Shown here piece after piece: positions 38,327-43,670 of a stretch of 43,670 nucleotides of DNA; positions within the stretch are counted from its first letter, which is position 1; each line of letters starts with the position of its first letter. A program made the translations under genes and the position numbers. The notes beneath the pieces were generated by a model. That model worked only from the letters and a program-made list of their open reading frames with translations, made no database searches and was not told where the DNA came from. The stretch comes from Azospirillaceae bacterium (GTDB lineage Bacteria > Pseudomonadota > Alphaproteobacteria > Azospirillales > Azospirillaceae), in the NCBI GenBank assembly GCA_028281465.1, contig JANQJV010000222.1, positions 1 through 43,670 on the forward strand. Direction: 5' to 3'.

Positions 38327-40687
38327 TCAGATATCCCAGGCCAGGCTGGGCGTGATCGGGTCGCCGGTGATCTTGGGGAGCCGAATGGTAAAGCGGGTGC
38401 CGCGCCCCGGCTCGCTGGTGACGTCGATGCGGCCACGCAGCGTGCGATGCACCAGGTTGTAGACGATGTGCAGCCCCAAACCAGTGCCTCCGGTGGCACG
38501 CGCCGTTGTGAAGAACGGCTCGAACACGCGGCCGAGATTCTGCGGCGGAATGCCTTGTCCGTCGTCGGCAAAGCACAACTCCACTTCGCCCGCCCCAACA
38601 TCGCGCACGACGATGTCAATACGGCCTTTCTGACCGGGCGCATAGGCATGCACCAGAGCGTTCATGATGAGGTTGGTCAGCACTTGGCTCAGGGCGCCCG
38701 GATAGGTCTCCAAGGTCAAATCGGCCGGACAATCGATCGACACCACATGCGCCGCGCGGCGCAGACGCACGCTCAGGCTGCGCAGCAGCTCGTGAATGTA
38801 TTCCAAACAGTTGAAACGCCGGCGGTCGCCACTGGTCTGGTCCACGGCGACCTGCTTGAAGGAATGGATTAACTCGCTGGCCCGCTCGATATTGCTTTGC
38901 AGCAGGTCAATGGCCTCCTCAGCAGTCTCAAAAAACACCATCATGTCCGCCCGGCGCAGTTGCTTGCTCTCTAACTTGGCACGCAGGTCGCCCAGTTTCT
39001 CGCCCAGCAACGTGGTGCCGGTGAGCGCGATGCCGACCGGGGTGTTGATTTCATGTGCCACACCAGCCACCAGAGACCCCAGGGCAGCCATTTTCTCTGC
39101 CTGGATGAGCTGTGATTGTGTCTCCTTTAGCTCGCACAGCGCCGCCTCGGCTTCCTCCTTGGCCGCCTGCATGGCATGCTCGGCCCGTTTGCGTTCCTCG
39201 ATCACCGACACGCAGGTCAGCAGCGCTTCTTCGCGCCGATAGCGGATCTTGCGCAATGACAGCTCCACCCACAGGGGCCGGTCGTTCGCGGCGCGGAGCT
39301 GGCATTCGAAGTGGTCGACCTGGCCATCCCGCTGCAGCAGGGCGAGGGCTTGGCGTCGGGCTGCTTCCGACACGTGGAAGGCGTGCACACAGTGAGCCGC
39401 CTCCGGGTTGAGGCCAAACAGCGTCGCAGCCGGACGGTTGAGGTAGAGGATACCGTCATCGGCCAAATGGGTGACGATGACCGGGAAGGAGATCGTGTCC
39501 AGCACTTGGCGCTGCGCCTCTTCCACCTGTACCTGTTGCGTCACGTCGGAATAGGCACGCAGGAAGCCGCCGTCCGGCAACGGATGGTGGTGCACCCGCA
39601 GGACGGTGCCATCCGTCCAGCGCAGATCGGAGGTGGTCGGACGGTTCTCAGAGATCGACGCGACCCGCGCCGCCACCACCTCCTCCTCGGGCGCATCTCC
39701 CAGATCACCGCGGGCATAGCTGTAGCGCACCAGATCGGCGAACGGCACGCCGGCTTTCATGACGGTGCCAGGCATGTGGAAGATTTCGTCCCAGCGCCGA
39801 TTCCACAGCACGAGGCGCAGACCCGGATCGAACACACCGATACCGTCCGACATCGAATCCAGCACGGTCTCCAACAGCGTGCGCTTGTCGTCAAGCTCCC
39901 GCGTGCGCTCCTCAACCCGGCGCTCCAAGAAGGCTGCCGAGGTCTCCAAAATTTGCTGACTGCGCTTGTAGTCGGTGATGTCGGCATAGGTCGACACGAT
40001 ACCGCCGTTGGCCATCTGCGTGTTGCACACCTCGATGGTGCGGCCGTCCGGCCGGGTCCGTTCGAAGCGCTTCACTTCGTCGTCACGCATCAACATCATA
40101 CGGTCTTCGACGGCCTCATCCGGATCGCCGCTGCCATACTCGCCGCGCCCGGCCAGATAACGCAGCACATCCTCGAACGGATGGCCGACCTCGACCAGGT
40201 CGTTGGGCAGGTCCAACAGATCCAGGAAACGCTGATTCCAGGCCAGGAAACGAAAGCGCTCGTCGATGAGGCTCACACCTTGGGTCAGGTGGTCGAGCGT
40301 CGTGCGCAGAATCTCTTCACGCTGTTTGAACTGGACGAGATCAAGGCCGACCAGGAGATCTGCCTCCTGGCTGCGCGCCAAGCAGAAACCGATCAGCGAG
40401 GCGTCGCGGCGCTCGAAGGTGGCGATCTCACCATTTTCGAGCGATTTGGCAACCGACCGGAACCGGGTTGGGTTGGCCCCCTTCTCCGGCGCAAGATCGC
40501 CCTGGGCAACAGCATAGATGAACAGGTCCTTCAGCTCGATGCCTTTGACCAGATAGGGCCGGCTGCCACCGAAACAGGACCGGAATGCCTGATTCATCCA
40601 AGTCAGCCGGTTGCCCGGACCAAGGCCGGCCAGACCGGGGCGGACAATGCCGACGAGGCTGGAAGCGGCGCGGTTGGGAGCTGTCAT
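38327..40687 (-). CDS. Soluble multi-PAS sensor histidine kinase
   Basis: This 786-residue cytoplasmic kinase has no membrane helix. Four PAS-type modules are seen at about 1-115, 125-240 (with a C-terminal STYADITDYKRS), 268-385 (AYSDVTQQVQ) and 393-500, with a coiled coil at about 245-270 between the second and third. The first three have the DGVSL/WN-x-R-F layout of the PAS-7 type. The catalytic part has the H-box AALGSLVAGVAHEINTPVG (phospho-acceptor His545), N-box TNLIMNALVHAY, and G-boxes DDGQGIP and GTGLGLHIV. No response regulator gene is adjacent, so its partner is elsewhere. Ligands could be flavin, heme or none; the sequence does not say. It lies between the photosynthesis cluster and rpoD. 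Confidence 0.88.
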   Translation of the reverse strand: MTAPNRAASSLVGIVRPGLAGLGPGNRLTWMNQAFRSCFGGSRPYLVKGIELKDLFIYAVAQGDLAPEKGANPTRFRSVAKSLENGEIATFERRDASLIGFCLARSQEADLLVGLDLVQFKQREEILRTTLDHLTQGVSLIDERFRFLAWNQRFLDLLDLPNDLVEVGHPFEDVLRYLAGRGEYGSGDPDEAVEDRMMLMRDDEVKRFERTRPDGRTIEVCNTQMANGGIVSTYADITDYKRSQQILETSAAFLERRVEERTRELDDKRTLLETVLDSMSDGIGVFDPGLRLVLWNRRWDEIFHMPGTVMKAGVPFADLVRYSYARGDLGDAPEEEVVAARVASISENRPTTSDLRWTDGTVLRVHHHPLPDGGFLRAYSDVTQQVQVEEAQRQVLDTISFPVIVTHLADDGILYLNRPAATLFGLNPEAAHCVHAFHVSEAARRQALALLQRDGQVDHFECQLRAANDRPLWVELSLRKIRYRREEALLTCVSVIEERKRAEHAMQAAKEEAEAALCELKETQSQLIQAEKMAALGSLVAGVAHEINTPVGIALTGTTLLGEKLGDLRAKLESKQLRRADMMVFFETAEEAIDLLQSNIERASELIHSFKQVAVDQTSGDRRRFNCLEYIHELLRSLSVRLRRAAHVVSIDCPADLTLETYPGALSQVLTNLIMNALVHAYAPGQKGRIDIVVRDVGAGEVELCFADDGQGIPPQNLGRVFEPFFTTARATGGTGLGLHIVYNLVHRTLRGRIDVTSEPGRGTRFTIRLPKITGDPITPSLAWDI

Positions 40688-40811
40688 TGCGCTTATGTTC
40701 GCTACCGCTCAAGGCGATCCGCCGGTCGGACCATCGTCACCATTCGCCTCACCCGCGCCCGCATGGGAGCACAGACGGTCTGCACCGCCCACGCAAAGCT
40801 TCTGCATCGAT

Positions 40812-40887
40812 TGGTGGGCCCGGAGGGATTCGAACCCCCGACAACACCGTTATGAGCGGCGCGTTCTGACCACTGAACTACGGGCCC
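40812..40887 (-). tRNA. tRNA with CAT anticodon (Ile2 with lysidine, or elongator Met)
   Basis: On the minus strand the 76-nt sequence folds as a full cloverleaf: acceptor GGGCCCG/CGGGCCC, D stem GTTC/GAAC, anticodon stem CGCCG/CGGTG around loop CTCATAA (anticodon CAT), T arm with GTTCGAAT, and an encoded CCA end. The acceptor and D loop look more like the Ile2 (k2CAU) type than an initiator tRNA, but identity to Ile2 or elongator Met cannot be settled by eye. It lies about 150 nt downstream of rpoD on the same strand. Confidence 0.92.
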
Positions 40888-41034
40888 GAAAGGAAACGAA
40901 GCCGGACTGAGGCTGACGGACACCCTAACACATTCCCAACCCAATGCTCACCCGACAAGCGCACCACGATGATGTCCGACGCCTCGGTGATCCGGGTCCG
41001 CCGAACCGCCGGCCCGGCTCCCGCATCGACGCTG

Positions 41035-43068
41035 TTACGTATCCAAGAATGAGCGGAGTTTGCGCGATCGGCTCGGATGCTTCAGCTTACGCAGCGCCTT
41101 GGCTTCGATTTGACGGATGCGTTCACGCGTGACCGAAAACTGCTGTCCCACCTCTTCCAAAGTGTGGTCGGTGTTCATCCCGATGCCAAACCGCATGCGC
41201 AAGACCCGCTCCTCGCGCGGCGTCAAACTGGCCAACACCCGCGTCGTCGTCTCACGCAGATTGGCCTGTATGGCAGCGTCGAGCGGCAAAACAGCGTTTT
41301 TGTCTTCGATGAAATCGCCCAGGTGGCTGTCTTCCTCGTCACCAATCGGCGTTTCCAAGCTGATCGGTTCTTTGGCGATCTTCAGCACTTTGCGAACCTT
41401 TTCCAGTGGCATGAGCAACCGCTCGGCCAGCTCCTCCGGTGTCGGTTCGCGTCCTATCTCGTGCAGCATCTGCCGACTGGTGCGCACCAGCTTGTTGATC
41501 GTCTCGATCATATGCACCGGAATGCGAATCGTGCGCGCCTGATCGGCGATCGAACGCGTGATCGCCTGCCGAATCCACCAGGTAGCATAGGTGGAGAATT
41601 TGTAACCGCGTCGATACTCGAACTTGTCCACGGCCTTCATCAAGCCGATATTGCCTTCCTGGATCAGGTCGAGAAACTGCAAACCACGGTTGGTATATTT
41701 TTTAGCGATAGATATAACCAGGCGCAGATTGGCCTCAACCATTTCTTTTTTGGCGCGGCCAGCTTCTTTCTCGCCCTTCTGCACTGTCGACACGATACGC
41801 CGGAACTCGCTAATCGGAAGACGGGAGTCCTCTGCGATGCCAGCAACTTGATCACGCGTGCGCACCACGTCGTTGCCATAACGCTCGGCGAACCGACCCC
41901 ACGCCTTGGTCGGCAAGCTTCGAACACGCTCGAGCCAGTTTGGATCAAGTTCGTGGCCAAAGTATTGTGTCAGAAAGTCTTCGCGCTTAATGCGGCAATC
42001 GGTGGCCATGCGCAGCAGTTTGCCCTCCAAGCTGGTCAGCCGCCGATTAAGAATGTAAAGCTGTTCAACCAAAAATTCTATTCTCGCATTGTTCAATCGA
42101 ACCCGATTGATCAAATCGACCATCTCGGATTTCAGCTTTTCGTATTTCTTGTCAGCATGGCGCGACGGGTCCTCGCCGCGTTGAGCCGCCCCCAAGCGCG
42201 CCTCATGCAGTTTACGCAGCTTCTCGTAGGTGGCGGCGATCTGGGTGAAGGTCTCCATCACCTGCGGCTTCAGCGTGGCCTCCATGGCCGACAGTGACAG
42301 ACTGTTGTCCTCACCATCCGGATCGACCTCGCCGTCGAGTTCGCCGGCCGTTTCACCGTCGGCCCCATCCTCCTTACCGTCGGCTTCGTCCTCCTCCGCC
42401 GGCTCTCCGGCCGCCATGCCTGCGGCACTGCCGTTGCCGCCGACACCACCGCCGCTACCATTGGGTTGGGCTGCCCCGTTGCCTCCGGTCGATGCTTGGC
42501 CAAACGGACCGCCATAGGTCGCATCCAGATCGATGATGTCGCGCAGCAGGATCTTGCCTTCCTGCAACGCGGCATACCACTCCAGCAACGCCTGGATTGT
42601 CAGGGGTGATTCACAGATCGCCCCAATCATCATCTCACGGCCGGCCTCGATGCGCTTGGCGATGGCGATCTCGCCTTCGCGCGACAACAACTCGACAGAC
42701 CCCATTTCGCGCAGATACATGCGCACGGGATCATCGGTCCGCCCGATGTCGTCGTCATCCAGATTGCCCGACGCCCGCCCGTCCGAATCGACGCTGGCAT
42801 CGACCGCTCCCTGCTCTTCCGGTTCCTCGCCCTCGACCACATTGATGCCCATCTCCGAGAGCATCGCCATGGTGTCTTCGATCTGTTCCGATGACGACTG
42901 ATCCGGCGGCAGGGCCGCATTTAACTCGTCGTAAGTGACATAACCGCGCTCCTTGCCACGGGCGATCATCTTCTTGACGGCTTGAACCATGCCGTCCATC
43001 AGCGGCCCGTCGCCCGCCTCTTCCCGGGTTTCCGGCACTTCCGCCGTCGTCGTCGCTTTTGTGGCCAT
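41035..43068 (-). CDS. rpoD: RpoD, housekeeping sigma-70 factor
   Basis: This is the primary sigma factor. The 677-residue product has region 1.1 (about 20-85, [24 protein letters not shown]) and region 1.2 (about 112-145, [22 protein letters not shown]). Then comes the non-conserved region, region 2 ([36 protein letters not shown]), region 3 and region 4 ([19 protein letters not shown]). The non-conserved region contains an unusual Gly/Ala/Asn-rich then strongly acidic insert at about 186-256. The ATG at 43068 ([10 protein letters not shown]) is chosen since region 1.1 begins shortly after it; the longer frame upstream has no family similarity. Promoter sites were not resolved. Confidence 0.96.
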   Translation of the reverse strand: MATKATTTAEVPETREEAGDGPLMDGMVQAVKKMIARGKERGYVTYDELNAALPPDQSSSEQIEDTMAMLSEMGINVVEGEEPEEQGAVDASVDSDGRASGNLDDDDIGRTDDPVRMYLREMGSVELLSREGEIAIAKRIEAGREMMIGAICESPLTIQALLEWYAALQEGKILLRDIIDLDATYGGPFGQASTGGNGAAQPNGSGGGVGGNGSAAGMAAGEPAEEDEADGKEDGADGETAGELDGEVDPDGEDNSLSLSAMEATLKPQVMETFTQIAATYEKLRKLHEARLGAAQRGEDPSRHADKKYEKLKSEMVDLINRVRLNNARIEFLVEQLYILNRRLTSLEGKLLRMATDCRIKREDFLTQYFGHELDPNWLERVRSLPTKAWGRFAERYGNDVVRTRDQVAGIAEDSRLPISEFRRIVSTVQKGEKEAGRAKKEMVEANLRLVISIAKKYTNRGLQFLDLIQEGNIGLMKAVDKFEYRRGYKFSTYATWWIRQAITRSIADQARTIRIPVHMIETINKLVRTSRQMLHEIGREPTPEELAERLLMPLEKVRKVLKIAKEPISLETPIGDEEDSHLGDFIEDKNAVLPLDAAIQANLRETTTRVLASLTPREERVLRMRFGIGMNTDHTLEEVGQQFSVTRERIRQIEAKALRKLKHPSRSRKLRSFLDT

Positions 43069-43670
43069 GCGATCGATGCCCCCGCAAAAACACCCGCCAA
43101 TCGAGCGGGCCCTGCCCGATTGCGTGTGAAACGCTATCCGCCGCGCTGTATCGTCAATCCAGTGCCGTTCCCGGCTGCCGATGCAGTCGTCGCCCTTCGC
43201 CGAGCCGGCGTCAACCCCGACGGCATCACAAACCACCGCAACACACCAGATGGCCTCCGTCGACTCGACGGGGCAGAGCCGGCTGTAGGGTGCGACGAAA
43301 GGGGACACATTATGACCGCTCCGTCATCGACTCGACGACTCATGCCCCCCAACGGCATTCCATTGCGTGCCCACCCGGTTGTGGCCGCATGCACACCGGC
43401 TATAGCTGACTCCGTGACCACACGTGCAGCCACCATAGCCAACAAGCAGGAGAAGAGCGCTCCTGGTCTCGCCAATCATGGTGAGGTGGCCATGGCATGG
43501 CGCAGCGTCAAGGTTCCGTCATACGACATTGTAAGAACAATCGCAGTATCAGCGGCCTAACAAGAAACTGACGGTGCCGTTGGGCACAAACGGGTCCATC
43601 CGGGGAGGCCTTTGCGTGGGAGCGCCGACGCCTCGTCGGCCTCGTGTGCACGCCGGTGCGGGGGCCGCCG
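43069..43670. other. Region upstream of rpoD to window end
   Basis: These 602 nt carry no gene I can support. They should include the rpoD promoter on the minus strand. A plus-strand frame beginning at 43312 (MTAPSSTRR...) ends at 43560, with composition more like non-coding sequence. A weak ATTGT-N4-ACAAT repeat lies near 43529-43542. A GC-rich hairpin element lies at 43618-43640. Confidence 0.35.
43618..43640. repeat. Short GC-rich hairpin element related to 10771-10883
   Basis: GGGAGC is followed by GCCGACG-cct-CGTCGGC, a perfect 7-bp hairpin with a 3-nt loop. The same GGAGC-plus-hairpin design with a different but still paired stem occurs at 10771-10793, suggesting one dispersed repeat family. 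Confidence 0.5.

Noticed and set aside
43312..43560. Small plus-strand ORF upstream of rpoD
   Set aside because: No ribosome site, no family resemblance, and composition unlike neighbouring genes.
38073..43569. 15-nt direct repeat GCCTAACAAGAAACT at 38073 and 43555
   Set aside because: About one such match is expected by chance in a window of this size, and flanking sequence is unrelated.

Overview
The window is a high-GC stretch of the genome of an aerobic or facultative anoxygenic phototroph. It is most likely an alphaproteobacterium of Rhodospirillales type. The evidence is about 20 kb of photosynthesis gene cluster in the alphaproteobacterial order, an AcsF-type (oxygen-dependent) cyclase, C4-pathway 5-aminolevulinate synthase, and the CrtJ/PpsR-AerR/PpaA regulator pair. 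The species cannot be named from sequence alone.

Left flank (1-10.3 kb). A five-gene minus-strand operon encodes a dipeptide/oligopeptide-type ABC importer: binding protein, permease B, a fused permease C-ATPase D, and ATPase F. It ends in an M20-family amidohydrolase of the allantoate/N-carbamoyl-amino-acid type. Next come a small FliL-like membrane protein (minus), a proline-rich lytic transglycosylase and a RarD permease (both plus), and a repeat-rich intergenic stretch.

Photosynthesis core (10.9-36.0 kb). On the minus strand lies ppaA-ppsR-bchJ. Divergent from it is a long, tightly coupled plus-strand superoperon: bchF-bchN-bchB-bchH-bchL-bchM-lhaA-puhA-puhB-puhC-small ORF-acsF-puhE-hemA. 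A second plus-strand operon follows: bchG-pucC family-bchP-tspO. A cytochrome c2 gene faces it on the minus strand. Together these genes make 5-aminolevulinate (HemA), insert Mg (BchH), methylate (BchM), form ring E (AcsF), reduce ring D (BchL/N/B), hydrate the 3-vinyl group (BchF), attach and reduce the tail (BchG, BchP), and build the reaction centre and LH1 (PuhA-C, PuhE, LhaA). The puf, crt, bchCXYZ and bchIDO genes are not in the window.

Regulation. Exact TGT-N12-ACA (CrtJ/PpsR-type) sites lie upstream of bchF and twice upstream of bchG. One of the bchG sites overlaps an FNR-type inverted repeat. The cluster therefore appears wired to both oxygen-sensing routes.

Right flank (36.4-43.7 kb). 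This holds a two-CBS-domain protein, a patatin-like lipase, a soluble four-PAS histidine kinase, a tRNA with anticodon CAT, and the housekeeping sigma factor rpoD.

The least ordinary features are a BchF with a tandemly duplicated N-terminal extension, a PuhE fused to what looks like a CobW C-terminal domain, and the composite FNR/PpsR element before bchG.
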